Made by a program: the position numbers and the translations under genes. Shown here piece after piece: positions 24,924 through 33,247 of a stretch of DNA of 64,000 nt (positions are counted from its first letter, which is position 1; each line of letters opens with the position of its first letter). Source of the stretch: Pseudooceanicola endophyticus (GTDB lineage: Bacteria > Pseudomonadota > Alphaproteobacteria > Rhodobacterales > Rhodobacteraceae); the NCBI RefSeq assembly GCF_018760365.1, contig NZ_JAHIAB010000014.1:1-64000 (forward strand), written 5' to 3'. The notes beneath the pieces are model-generated. The model was not told the origin of the DNA. It did not search any database and saw only the letters and a program-made list of their open reading frames with translations.

Positions 24924-26410
24924 CCAGCTTCCTGCCCGAGGCCGCCCGCCAAAGCCCCGACGCTGCGGCGATCATGGATCCGCACGCCGCGCTCAGCTAT
25001 GCGGACCTTGCCCGTGCCGCCGCGCGCATCGCCGTGGCACTGGAAGCGCGCGGCGTGCGTCGCGGCGACCGGGTGATCCTGAGCCTGCCGAACTCGGTCG
25101 GATTCTGCGCCGGGTTCTGGGGCATCCTTCATGCCGGGGCGGTGGCGGTGCCGCTGCATCCCGAAACCCCGGTCGGCAAGTTGCGCTTCATCCTGGACAA
25201 CTGCACGCCCACGGCGATCCTGGCTGCGGGCCCGGGCGCCGAGGCCGCGCGCGCCGCCCTGAACGATGCGCCGGCCCTGCCGCTGATCGACCCTGCCGCC
25301 TTCCTGACCGAGGGACCGGCCCCCCTGCTGGCCCAGCCCCCGCTGCTGGATCGGGACCTGGCCGCGATCCTCTATACCTCGGGGTCCACCGGAGAGCCCA
25401 AGGGGGTGATGCTGTCGCATCTCAACATGACCAGCGCCGCCCGATCCGTGGCGCACTACCTGGGCTACCGCGCCACCGACCGGATCTTCACCGCCGTCCC
25501 GATGACCTTCGACTACGGGCTGCACCAGCTGACCATGGCCGCGCTCACCGGCGCCTCCGTGGTGGCCGAGGCCTCTTTTGCGCAGCCCTTCTTCAGCCTC
25601 AAGCGACTGGCCGACAGCGCGGCCACGGTGCTGCCGCTGGTGCCCTCCATGGTGCCGATGATCGCCCCCCTGGCCGAGCGGTTCGACCTGTCGAAGCTGC
25701 GGCTGGTCTCTTCCACCGCCGCAGCGCTGCATGTCGGGCTGATCGACCAGCTGGAACGCTTGCTGCCCGCCGCCACGATCTTTTCCATGTACGGGCTGAC
25801 CGAATGCCACCGCTGCACGTATCTGCCGCCCGAAGAGCTGGAGCAGCGGCGCGGATCCGTCGGCGTCGCCATTCCCAACACCGAGCTCTGGGTGATCGAC
25901 GCGGAGGGGCAGCCGCAGCGCCGCGGTGCCACCGGAGAGCTGGTGATCCGTGGCAGCACCGTCATGCAGGGCTACTGGAAGAACCCCGAGGCCACCGCCC
26001 GGCGGCTGAAGCCCGGCCCCTTCCCCGGAGAGCAGGTGCTGCACACCGGCGACATCTGCCGCCTGGACGAGGACGGCTTCCTGCATTTCGTCAGCCGCTC
26101 TGACGATGTGCTGAAGATCCGGGGCGAAAAGGTGGTGCCCGCCGAGGTCGAGGCGGTGCTGGCCGCCCATCCCGAGGTCTCTGCCGTCTGCGTGCTGGGG
26201 GAAAGCCACCCGGTGCACGGCGCGCTCTGCATCGCCCATGTCGCCGCCCCGCCCGACAGCCGCGATCGCCTGCTGGCCTGGTGCCGCGCGCGGCTCGATC
26301 CCCATGCGGTGCCAGGCCGGATCACCCTGCACGACGCGCTGCCGCGCAACCAGAACGGCAAGATCGACCGTGCCGCCCTGCGTACCCCGGCCCTTCAGGC
26401 CGCCGAATGA
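24899..26410 (+). CDS. AMP-forming acyl/aminoacyl ligase
   Basis: This 503-aa ANL-superfamily enzyme has a P-loop-like A3 motif LYTSGSTGEPKG (about 158-169), an A4 region MTFDYGLHQLT, A5 YGLTEC, A7 HTGDICR, A8 LKIRGEKVVPAEVE, and A10 NQNGKIDR with the catalytic Lys. The FDYGLHQLT block resembles the ligase that accompanies a carrier protein and a LysA-like decarboxylase in exosortase-A-associated loci. The same three functions occur here (ligase, ACP, decarboxylase), suggesting it activates an amino acid for carrier-bound decarboxylation. The Asp of FDYG is the residue that usually holds the alpha-amino group. The next gene is an ACP, its likely partner. Confidence 0.85.
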   Translation: MPAFPTLLTSFLPEAARQSPDAAAIMDPHAALSYADLARAAARIAVALEARGVRRGDRVILSLPNSVGFCAGFWGILHAGAVAVPLHPETPVGKLRFILDNCTPTAILAAGPGAEAARAALNDAPALPLIDPAAFLTEGPAPLLAQPPLLDRDLAAILYTSGSTGEPKGVMLSHLNMTSAARSVAHYLGYRATDRIFTAVPMTFDYGLHQLTMAALTGASVVAEASFAQPFFSLKRLADSAATVLPLVPSMVPMIAPLAERFDLSKLRLVSSTAAALHVGLIDQLERLLPAATIFSMYGLTECHRCTYLPPEELEQRRGSVGVAIPNTELWVIDAEGQPQRRGATGELVIRGSTVMQGYWKNPEATARRLKPGPFPGEQVLHTGDICRLDEDGFLHFVSRSDDVLKIRGEKVVPAEVEAVLAAHPEVSAVCVLGESHPVHGALCIAHVAAPPDSRDRLLAWCRARLDPHAVPGRITLHDALPRNQNGKIDRAALRTPALQAAE

Positions 26411-26438
26411 CCCACCCCGCACAGCAAAGGACATCCTG

Positions 26439-26753
26439 ATGGAAACCGCCGTTCACCCCGCCCTGCCCGCCACCGCCACGCCCCGGATCGCCCGGATGCA
26501 ATCCCTCGTCATCGCCGCCCTGGTCGAGCTGCTCGACATGGAGGACGACAGCCAGGTCGGGCCCGACACCCGCCTGGAAGAGGACCTTGGCATCGACAGC
26601 GGCCTGCTGCTGGAACTGTTCATGATGATCGAGGAGCAGCAGCCCGAGATCCGCATCGACCCGGCCAACCTGCGCCCCGAGCATTTCACCAATGTCGCCA
26701 GCTTCGCCGCCATGATCGCCGGAACGCTGCAACCGGAACAGGCCCGCGCATGA
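26439..26753 (+). CDS. Acyl carrier protein 3
   Basis: This 104-aa protein has a clear carrier-protein site: Ser54 in EDLGIDSGLLLEL, preceded by the DTRLEEDLGID signature. It has a 20-residue N-terminal extension not usual for ACPs. It lies between two adenylating enzymes and overlaps the second by four bases (ATGA), so it is probably loaded by one or both. The start at 26439 is weakly marked (AAAGGAC). Confidence 0.85.
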   Translation: METAVHPALPATATPRIARMQSLVIAALVELLDMEDDSQVGPDTRLEEDLGIDSGLLLELFMMIEEQQPEIRIDPANLRPEHFTNVASFAAMIAGTLQPEQARA

Positions 26754-28285
26754 GCGCCCCGGGCCTGACGGCGGCGCGGCTGATCGCCGAAACCCACCAG
26801 GGCTTTGCCGCAAGGCCCGGCCTGGCCTGCCGCACCCGCAGCGGCGATCTGAGTTTTGCCGCCCTGCACGCGGCCTCGGCGGCGCTGGCCGGGCAGCTGG
26901 CCAGCCTGCCCGGGGCCACCGCGCGGCGCCCGGTGCTGATCTGGGGCCACAAGGACCTGCGCTATCCCATCGCCTGGTGGGCCTGCCTGCTGGCCGGCAT
27001 GGCGCTGGTCCCGGTCGAACGCGACACCCCCGAAGCCCGGATCCGCCAGATCGCCCGCACCTGCGGCGCCGGGGCCTGCCTGGTGGCCGATGCCGCCCCC
27101 GGGGCCGCCGCCCGGCTGCGCGCCCTGCTGGATCTGCCGGTGCTGGAGGTCGATCCCGCCGCCACCCCCGCCACGGCGCTGCCGCCCTGTCCGGCCCGGC
27201 CCGAAGATGTGGCCTACATCATGTTCTCCTCCGGCACGCTGGGACAGCCCAAGGGCATCCGGATCAACCATGCCAACCTGGCGGATTTCGTGCTCTGGCT
27301 CGATGATCTTCTGCCCGAGCCCGTCGCGGGCGTCAGCGGCACGATCCGGCACTGCTTCGATGTCTCGCTGTTCGAACTCTGGACGGGCTGGCGCCGTGGC
27401 GTGCCGCTGAGCGCGCTCGATCACGGGGATTTCGCGGATTCCACCGGCTACATCGCGCGTCTGGCCACCGATCGCACCGGGCTCTGGGTGTCCACCCCCT
27501 CGATCATCCGGCTGATGCTGAAGAACCGCCGCTTCACGGCCGCGACCCTGCCGGCGCTGCGCACCTTCCTGTTCTGCGGAGAGCCGCTGACCCGGCAGAT
27601 CGTCGCCACGCTGTTCGAACGTTTCCCCGGGGCCCGGGTGATCAACACCTACGGCCCCACCGAATGCACCGTCGCCGTGACCTCGGTCGACATCACGCCC
27701 GCCCACCTGGCCGATGGGCAGGCCCTGCCCATCGGTCGGGCCCGTCCGGGCACCACCCTGACCACCCCCGACGGGGCGGCGCAGGGCGAGATCATGATCG
27801 CGGGACGTTCGGTCGGTCCGGGCTACCTGGGCCAGCCCGACCGGCAGGCCCGCGCCTTTCCCGCCCCCGGGCATTACCGCTCGGGCGACCAGGGCCGCTG
27901 CGATGCCGATGGTACCTGGCACTTCCTGGGCCGTCAGGACCGCGAGGTGAAGATCCAGGGGATGCGCATCGACCTGAACGAGGTCGAGGCCCATATCCGC
28001 GCTCAGCCCGGGGTCGAGGACGTCATCGTCGAACCCCACATGCTGCGCGGCGAGGCCCGCGCCCTCAATGCCTATGTGCTGGGGGCCGGTCGGCCCGACC
28101 TGCCCGCCCTGGCCGCCACCCTGGCACGCGATCTGCCGCCCTGGCTGGTGCCGCGCTTCTGGTATGCGGGCTTCGATGCCGGGCTCAATGCCAATTCGAA
28201 GCTTGACCGCAGGCAGCTGGCCCGGGCGGCGGATGACGCGACCTGGAAACATGTCCATGTCGCCGCCCCCCAGCCGCTCTCCTGA
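26750..28285 (+). CDS. Stand-alone adenylation enzyme (DltA-like)
   Basis: This 511-aa NRPS-type adenylation domain has no condensation or carrier domain. Motifs are A3 FSSGTLGQPKG, A4 HCFDVSLFELW with the Asp that recognises an alpha-amino group, A5 YGPTEC, A7 YRSGDQG, A8 GRQDREVKIQGMRIDLNEVE and A10 NANSKLDR with the catalytic Lys. The overall pattern is closest to DltA, the D-alanine:carrier ligase. It probably charges the carrier protein encoded immediately upstream with an amino acid; substrate-specificity residues cannot be read reliably by eye. It is followed by the P450-like gene. Confidence 0.85.
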   Translation: MSAPGLTAARLIAETHQGFAARPGLACRTRSGDLSFAALHAASAALAGQLASLPGATARRPVLIWGHKDLRYPIAWWACLLAGMALVPVERDTPEARIRQIARTCGAGACLVADAAPGAAARLRALLDLPVLEVDPAATPATALPPCPARPEDVAYIMFSSGTLGQPKGIRINHANLADFVLWLDDLLPEPVAGVSGTIRHCFDVSLFELWTGWRRGVPLSALDHGDFADSTGYIARLATDRTGLWVSTPSIIRLMLKNRRFTAATLPALRTFLFCGEPLTRQIVATLFERFPGARVINTYGPTECTVAVTSVDITPAHLADGQALPIGRARPGTTLTTPDGAAQGEIMIAGRSVGPGYLGQPDRQARAFPAPGHYRSGDQGRCDADGTWHFLGRQDREVKIQGMRIDLNEVEAHIRAQPGVEDVIVEPHMLRGEARALNAYVLGAGRPDLPALAATLARDLPPWLVPRFWYAGFDAGLNANSKLDRRQLARAADDATWKHVHVAAPQPLS

Positions 28286-28329
28286 TCCCGTTCCCTTCCG
28301 CCGAACCCGCGCCCCCGGAGGTCCCGACC

Positions 28330-29679
28330 ATGCCCGAACCAACCATCCCCGTCTTCGATGCCAGTTCCGAGGTCCACCAGAACCTCGGCCTGCTGAAGGT
28401 CGCCGCCATGGCCACCCGCCAGCATGGCGATGTCGTCACCATCCGTGCCAGCGACCAGCGCGCCATGACCCTGCTGGGCGGCACCGCCGCGATCCGCTAC
28501 TGGAAGGCGCATCAGGGCCATTTCCTGAAGGAGATGGGGGATGTCGCCAGCAATGCGCGGATCACCCGGATCCTGCTGGGTGACCGGCTGGAACAGCCCG
28601 ACATGCTGCCGGTCTGGGACCGGGTGCGCTGTGCCCTGGCCAGCGCCGGGCAGCACTGGGACGGCTGGGCCGAGGCCGCGCTTTCAGGGGCCAATGACCG
28701 CCTGTGCACCCAGATCGCGCAGGCCGAAGGGGCGCTCGACCTGCGGCCACTCTGCGGCCTTTGGGCGCTGCGCAGCCTGGCCCCCGCCGTGCTGGGCGAC
28801 AGCCTGCCCGAGGCCGAGCTGCTCCAGGGCCTTGCCGATGTCGAGCGGTTCTACTTCTCCATGAGCACCCGCGACGCCGAAGAGACCGCCCACCCCGAGC
28901 AGCTGGAAGAGTTCCGCACAGCGCGCGGTTTCCTCGACCGTGCCATTGCCGCCGGGCTGGAAACGATGAAGCCCGGCGACGACAGCGTGCTGGCCACCGC
29001 CGCCGCCGCCCTGCCCGAGGATATGGACGCGGCCACGCGGATCGCCTGCCTGCGCCCCGGCATCGGACGGATGCTGCTGGAAAAGCTGAACATCGAGGGG
29101 CTGGGCCTGCTCTGGGCGCTGGTGCACCTGGCACAGGATCCCGCCCTGGCCGAGGCGCTGACGCAGGAGAACGCGCAGAGCGATCCCGATGCCCCCGATG
29201 CCGCGACACCGCTGACGTTGTCGGTGGTGCGCGAGGCCCAGCGGATGTATCCCGAACTGCCCTTCATCTACCGCGTCACCACCTGTGCCGTGTCGCTGGC
29301 CGGCCATGAGATTCCGGCGGGCACGACCGTGCTTTTCGCCCCCTGGCTGACGCATCGCGATCCCCGCTACTGGAGCACGCCCGAGCGCTTCGACGGGCGC
29401 CGCTTCCTGGTCGCCCCGGAGGAAAAGAGCAGCTTCCTGCCCTTCGGCACCGGCCCCCGGGTGCGGGCCCGCGATGCTTTCCTGACCCGCCAGATGGTGC
29501 TGGCCCTGCGCCGCATCGCCCGCGATTTCCGCCTGACCCTCGCGCCGGAGTGCAAGCGCGGCAGCCTGCGGCCGATCCTGCGCTCGACTCTGGCGCCGCG
29601 TGGCCCGGTGCCTGTGCGCTTCGCCGCCGCCGGGACAGCCTCCGCCCAGTTCGTTTCCGTGCTGGAGGACCTGCAATGA
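28330..29679 (+). CDS. Cytochrome P450 homologue lacking the heme-ligand cysteine
   Basis: The 449-aa protein has the P450 architecture. The K-helix ExxR is present (Glu302-Ala-Gln-Arg305 in REAQRMYPELPF), as are the PERFDGRRF segment and the heme loop FLPFGTGPRVRARDAF. In the canonical FxxGxRxCxG the Cys would be residue 379; here it is Arg, and the following Gly position is Arg381. The I-helix shows EGLGLLWALVHLAQDP instead of the AGxE/DT oxygen-activation motif. So thiolate heme ligation and normal oxygenase chemistry are unlikely. Known Cys-less P450 homologues such as EryCII and DnrQ act as partner proteins. A partner or scaffold role, or new chemistry, is possible. RBS GGAGGT; coupled (ATGA) to the next adenylation gene. 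Confidence 0.75.
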   Translation: MPEPTIPVFDASSEVHQNLGLLKVAAMATRQHGDVVTIRASDQRAMTLLGGTAAIRYWKAHQGHFLKEMGDVASNARITRILLGDRLEQPDMLPVWDRVRCALASAGQHWDGWAEAALSGANDRLCTQIAQAEGALDLRPLCGLWALRSLAPAVLGDSLPEAELLQGLADVERFYFSMSTRDAEETAHPEQLEEFRTARGFLDRAIAAGLETMKPGDDSVLATAAAALPEDMDAATRIACLRPGIGRMLLEKLNIEGLGLLWALVHLAQDPALAEALTQENAQSDPDAPDAATPLTLSVVREAQRMYPELPFIYRVTTCAVSLAGHEIPAGTTVLFAPWLTHRDPRYWSTPERFDGRRFLVAPEEKSSFLPFGTGPRVRARDAFLTRQMVLALRRIARDFRLTLAPECKRGSLRPILRSTLAPRGPVPVRFAAAGTASAQFVSVLEDLQ

Positions 29680-31211
29680 CCGGTTTCCTCGACCGCATCG
29701 CGCAGGCGATCCGAAGCACCCCTGCGGCACCGGCGCTGGTTACCGGCGGGCAGATCGTCAGCTTCGCAGCCCTGGGGCGGCGGATGCAGGCCATCCGCAC
29801 CGCGCTGGCACGGGATCCCGGCCTGCCGGGGCCGGTTCTGGTCAGCGGGCACAAGGAAGCCGATGCGGTCGCGGCGATGCTGGCCTGCATGTTCGCAGCC
29901 CGCCCCTTCGTCTTCGTCGACCGTGCCAATCCGCCCGAACGCGCCGCCCTGCTGGCCCGGCTTTCGGGCGCCGGGGTGGTCGTGGCCGCCGGGGCGCCGA
30001 ACACCCTGCCGGATCTGCCCCGGATCCGCGCCGATGCCCTTCCCGATGTCGCCGCCGAAGCCCCCGTGCCCCGCGACCCCGGGGCGGCCCTTTACGTCAT
30101 CTTCACCTCCGGCAGCACCGGAACCCCGAAAGGCGTGCCGATCAGCTTGGCCAATTACCAGGCTTTCGATGCCTGGTACGGCCCGCTCCTTCAGGCCACG
30201 CCCGAAGCGCCGGCCCCGGGCGTCGCCGGCGCCCATGTCAACCACGCGAGCCTCGCCTTCGACATGGGCATGCTCGACCTGTGGTCGACGCTGGCGCTTG
30301 GCCGACCGGTGATCCTGCTGGATCATGCCGACAACATCCTGCCCCGCCGCAACATCGCCGCGCTGACCGCCCATCCCGGGGTGCAGGCGCGCAGCTGGTT
30401 CAGCACCCCGTCCATGCTTCAGATCCTGTGCACGGACCCGGCCTTCGGCGCCCGGACGCTGCCGGGGCTGCGCTGCTTCTTCACCGGAGGCGAGATGGTG
30501 CCGCGCAGCCTGGTGCGCAGCCTCTGGACCCGCTTCCCCGAAGCGCAGATCCGGCACGCCTACGGCCCGTCCGAAGCCACCTGCATGACCCATGTCCGCA
30601 CCCTGTCGGAGCGCGATCTGGAGGGCGAAGGCGTGCTGCCGCTGGGCCCCGCCCTGGGCAAGACGCGGCTGCGCATCCTCGATCCCGACGGTCGGCCCCT
30701 GCCCACAGGTACCACCGGGGAGATCGAGCTTTGCGGCCCGCAGGTCGTCGCCGGCTACAGCCCGCCCGACCATCCGGCCAACCGCGCCTTTTCCGGCACG
30801 ATGCCGGAGCGGCGCTACCGCACGGGGGACCTGGGCCACCTTGATCCCGAAGGCGGGCTGATGCTGGCCGGGCGGGCCGACCGGCAGGTGAAGTGGAACG
30901 GCAACCGGATTGAGCTGGACGAGATCGAACATGCGGCCCACCAGCTTGAGGCCGTTCATCGTGCCGCCTGCCTGGCCCAGACCTCCGACGGTCGGGTCAG
31001 CGGCATCGTGCTGTTCATCGAACCCGCCCCCGGGCAGCATCCCAGCCCCGAAAGCCTGGCGCTGGACCTGGGCCACCGGCTGACCCAGACGATGATCCCC
31101 CGCGACATCCGCCTTGTCTCGGACTGGCCGATGACGGTGAACGGCAAGCTCGACACCGGGGCGCTGGCACGGCGGGCCGCGGGCGAGGCGCCGCTTTCCG
31201 AACCGGCCTGA
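29676..31211 (+). CDS. Second stand-alone adenylation enzyme (DltA-like)
   Basis: This 511-aa ANL enzyme is of the same length as the 26750 product. Motifs are A3 FTSGSTGTPKG, A4 LAFDMGMLDLW (with Asp retained, so an alpha-amino acid is expected), A5 YGPSEAT, A7 YRTGDLG, A8 GRADRQVKWNGNRIELDEIE and A10 TVNGKLD with the catalytic Lys. It overlaps the P450-like stop by ATGA, which makes the P450-like protein a candidate partner. It ends the first long transcription unit; a 205-base gap with repeat motifs follows. Confidence 0.85.
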   Translation: MTGFLDRIAQAIRSTPAAPALVTGGQIVSFAALGRRMQAIRTALARDPGLPGPVLVSGHKEADAVAAMLACMFAARPFVFVDRANPPERAALLARLSGAGVVVAAGAPNTLPDLPRIRADALPDVAAEAPVPRDPGAALYVIFTSGSTGTPKGVPISLANYQAFDAWYGPLLQATPEAPAPGVAGAHVNHASLAFDMGMLDLWSTLALGRPVILLDHADNILPRRNIAALTAHPGVQARSWFSTPSMLQILCTDPAFGARTLPGLRCFFTGGEMVPRSLVRSLWTRFPEAQIRHAYGPSEATCMTHVRTLSERDLEGEGVLPLGPALGKTRLRILDPDGRPLPTGTTGEIELCGPQVVAGYSPPDHPANRAFSGTMPERRYRTGDLGHLDPEGGLMLAGRADRQVKWNGNRIELDEIEHAAHQLEAVHRAACLAQTSDGRVSGIVLFIEPAPGQHPSPESLALDLGHRLTQTMIPRDIRLVSDWPMTVNGKLDTGALARRAAGEAPLSEPA

Positions 31212-31280
31212 GCGGATCGCAAGAAAGGGCCTGTCCGGCCCGCGATGCATCGCCAGAGGGTGCACCGAAGCGACGTCCAA

Positions 31281-31343
31281 TATCCTGCATCCCCCTGAAA
31301 GAACGTGGTTTCACAATGTAGGACGCCCAAGATCACGCATTGG
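31281..31343 (+). promoter_or_regulatory. ATGCAGGA-type repeats ahead of the exporter/tailoring operon
   Basis: The 205-base gap before the exporter genes contains TATCCTGCAT (31281-31290) and, inverted, CACAATGTAGGA (31312-31323). TCCTGCAT (31283-31290) and ATGTAGGA (31316-31323) are 25 nt apart, the same spacing as the inverted pair ahead of the cluster at 15318-15358, though with arm order reversed. GCATTGGG at 31338-31345 inverts the CCCAATGC found at 15314-15321. This suggests a second promoter under the same regulator. Evidence is motif sharing only. Confidence 0.4.
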
Positions 31344-31416
31344 GTCGCAGATGGGCCAAGCCCCGGGACACAGTGCCTTCAGCCCGGGCAGCCCAGGCCC
31401 AGCAAAGGGAATCGCC

Positions 31417-32535
31417 ATGACACAGGCCTCTGACATACCGACCGGCAGCCGTTCTGCCACCAGCCTCGAAGCGCGGCTGCGCTCCCTCGCCATCGACCGC
31501 GACGCCCCGCAAGGCGCCCCTGTCCGGCGCAGCGGCTGGCTCTGGGCCGGCCTGGTTCTGTGCTGCGGTGGCGCCGCCGTGCTGGCCCTGCCGGAACTGC
31601 GCCAGACCCTGAGCGCAGGCCCGGCGGCCCCCGCCGAAACCCCTGCCGTCGCCGCCCCGGCCCTTGCCCTGCCGGTCCAGGCCCCACCCGCCGCTACCGT
31701 CCCGGCCATCGTCGGATCGGGCCGGGTGGTGGCGCCGCGCAGCGTGATCGTGCAGCCCGCCGTCGGCGGCACGGTCCTTTCCGTTGCGGTGCAGCCCGGA
31801 GCCCGGGTTCGCCAGGGCCAGGTGCTGCTGCGGCTCGACGATGCCAGCGCCCAGCTTTCGCTGCGTCTGGCCCAGGCCGCCGCCCGACAGGCCCGCGCCG
31901 AAGAGGCGCTGGCCCGGGCCAAGCTCTCGGCGGCGCAGGGCCCTCTGACGCGGTACGAGGCACTGGCCGCCCGCGGCGCCGGCACCCAGGCCGACCTGGA
32001 GGATGCCCGCGCCGAGGTGGCCGAGATGCAGCGCGCGCTCGAGGTTGCGCAGCGCGAGGCCGACAGTGCCGATCTGGAGGTCGACCAGGCCCGGGACACG
32101 CTGGCCCGTTACACGGTCCGCGCGCCCTTCGATGCCATCGTCACCGCGCTTCCGGCGGCCCCCGGCATGGTGCTGCCCGCAGGTTCCAGCGGCGGGGCGC
32201 TTGATGACGGGCTGATGACCCTTGTCGATGCCCGCCACCGCTTTGTCGATGTCGATGTGGCCGAGCGCAGCATCGCGGGAATTTCCCCCGGCATGACGGC
32301 ACATCTCAGCCTTGATGCCCTGCCCGAGCGCAGCATCGCCGCCCGCGTGACCGCCATCGCGCCCATCGCCTCTCCGGAGAAGGGGACCGTCACCGTGCGG
32401 GTGGAACCGGTCGGGGACGCCGGCACCGACATGCCGCTCCTGCGGCCGGGCATGACCGCCCGGGTCAGCTTCGACGCCGCCCCCACCGCCTCCGATCTCG
32501 AATCCTCCGCCCCGGACACAACTTGGAGCAACTGA
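31417..32535 (+). CDS. Membrane-fusion protein of an MFP-ABC exporter
   Basis: This 372-aa HlyD/MacA-type periplasmic adaptor has a single N-terminal membrane anchor at about residues 40-58, then a biotinyl-lipoyl-like half (IVQPAVGGTVLSVAVQPGAR, and the partner strand YTVRAPFDAIVTALP). An alpha-helical hairpin of Ala/Glu-rich heptads (about 145-225) lies between, with beta-barrel domains after. It bridges the ABC transporter encoded downstream to an outer-membrane channel not encoded here. The start at 31417 follows AAAGGGA. It opens the second transcription unit of the cluster. Confidence 0.85.
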   Translation: MTQASDIPTGSRSATSLEARLRSLAIDRDAPQGAPVRRSGWLWAGLVLCCGGAAVLALPELRQTLSAGPAAPAETPAVAAPALALPVQAPPAATVPAIVGSGRVVAPRSVIVQPAVGGTVLSVAVQPGARVRQGQVLLRLDDASAQLSLRLAQAAARQARAEEALARAKLSAAQGPLTRYEALAARGAGTQADLEDARAEVAEMQRALEVAQREADSADLEVDQARDTLARYTVRAPFDAIVTALPAAPGMVLPAGSSGGALDDGLMTLVDARHRFVDVDVAERSIAGISPGMTAHLSLDALPERSIAARVTAIAPIASPEKGTVTVRVEPVGDAGTDMPLLRPGMTARVSFDAAPTASDLESSAPDTTWSN

Positions 32536-32539
32536 GCCC

Positions 32540-33247
32540 ATGGACACCATCCACACCGATATCGAGCTTGCCTCGGTCAGCAAGAGCTATCCCCTGGGCC
32601 GCAGCCGCGTGCCGATCTTCGAGGATCTGACCCTGCACATTCCCACCGGCGATTTCCTGGCCATCATGGGGCCCTCGGGGTCGGGCAAGTCGACGATCCT
32701 GAACCTGATCGGCGGCATCGATCAGGCCGATGCCGGAACCATCTCCATCGGCGGCACCGCCCTTGGGCGGATGGGAGAGCGCGCGCTGACCCGCTGGCGC
32801 GCCCGCAACATCGGCTTCGTCTTCCAGTTCTACAACCTGATGCCCCGCCTGAGTGCGGCCGAGAATGTCGAGCTGCCGCTGCTGCTGACCCCGCTGTCGG
32901 CCCGGGAGCGGCGGGAACGGGTGCTCACGATCCTCGACATCGTCGGGCTGTCGGACCGCGCCCGCCACCTGCCATCGGAGCTTTCGGGCGGCCAGCAGCA
33001 GCGCATCGGCATCGCCCGCGCCGTCGCCAGCGATCCCCGCATCCTGCTTTGCGACGAGCCCACGGGCGATCTGGACCGCAAATCCGCGAACGAGATCCTG
33101 GACCTGCTTCAGATGCTCAACCGCGAGCTTGGCAAGACCATCGTGATGGTCACCCATGACGACAGCGCCACCCGCGTCGCCCGGCGCACGCTGCTGCTCG
33201 ACAAGGGGCGTTTCGTCGCCCGGCAGGAGATGCCGGCATGCGCCTGA
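32540..33247 (+). CDS. ABC exporter ATPase, MacB/LolD type
   Basis: This 235-aa ATPase has Walker A GPSGSGKST, signature LSGGQQQR, Walker B ILLCDEPTGDLD and switch His in VTHD. The DEPTGDLD form and length are typical of ATPases that serve FtsX-like permeases (LolD, MacB). It lies four bases after the adaptor stop and overlaps the first permease by ten bases, so all four exporter genes are coordinately translated. It should power export or extraction of the cluster product at the inner membrane. Confidence 0.9.
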   Translation: MDTIHTDIELASVSKSYPLGRSRVPIFEDLTLHIPTGDFLAIMGPSGSGKSTILNLIGGIDQADAGTISIGGTALGRMGERALTRWRARNIGFVFQFYNLMPRLSAAENVELPLLLTPLSARERRERVLTILDIVGLSDRARHLPSELSGGQQQRIGIARAVASDPRILLCDEPTGDLDRKSANEILDLLQMLNRELGKTIVMVTHDDSATRVARRTLLLDKGRFVARQEMPACA

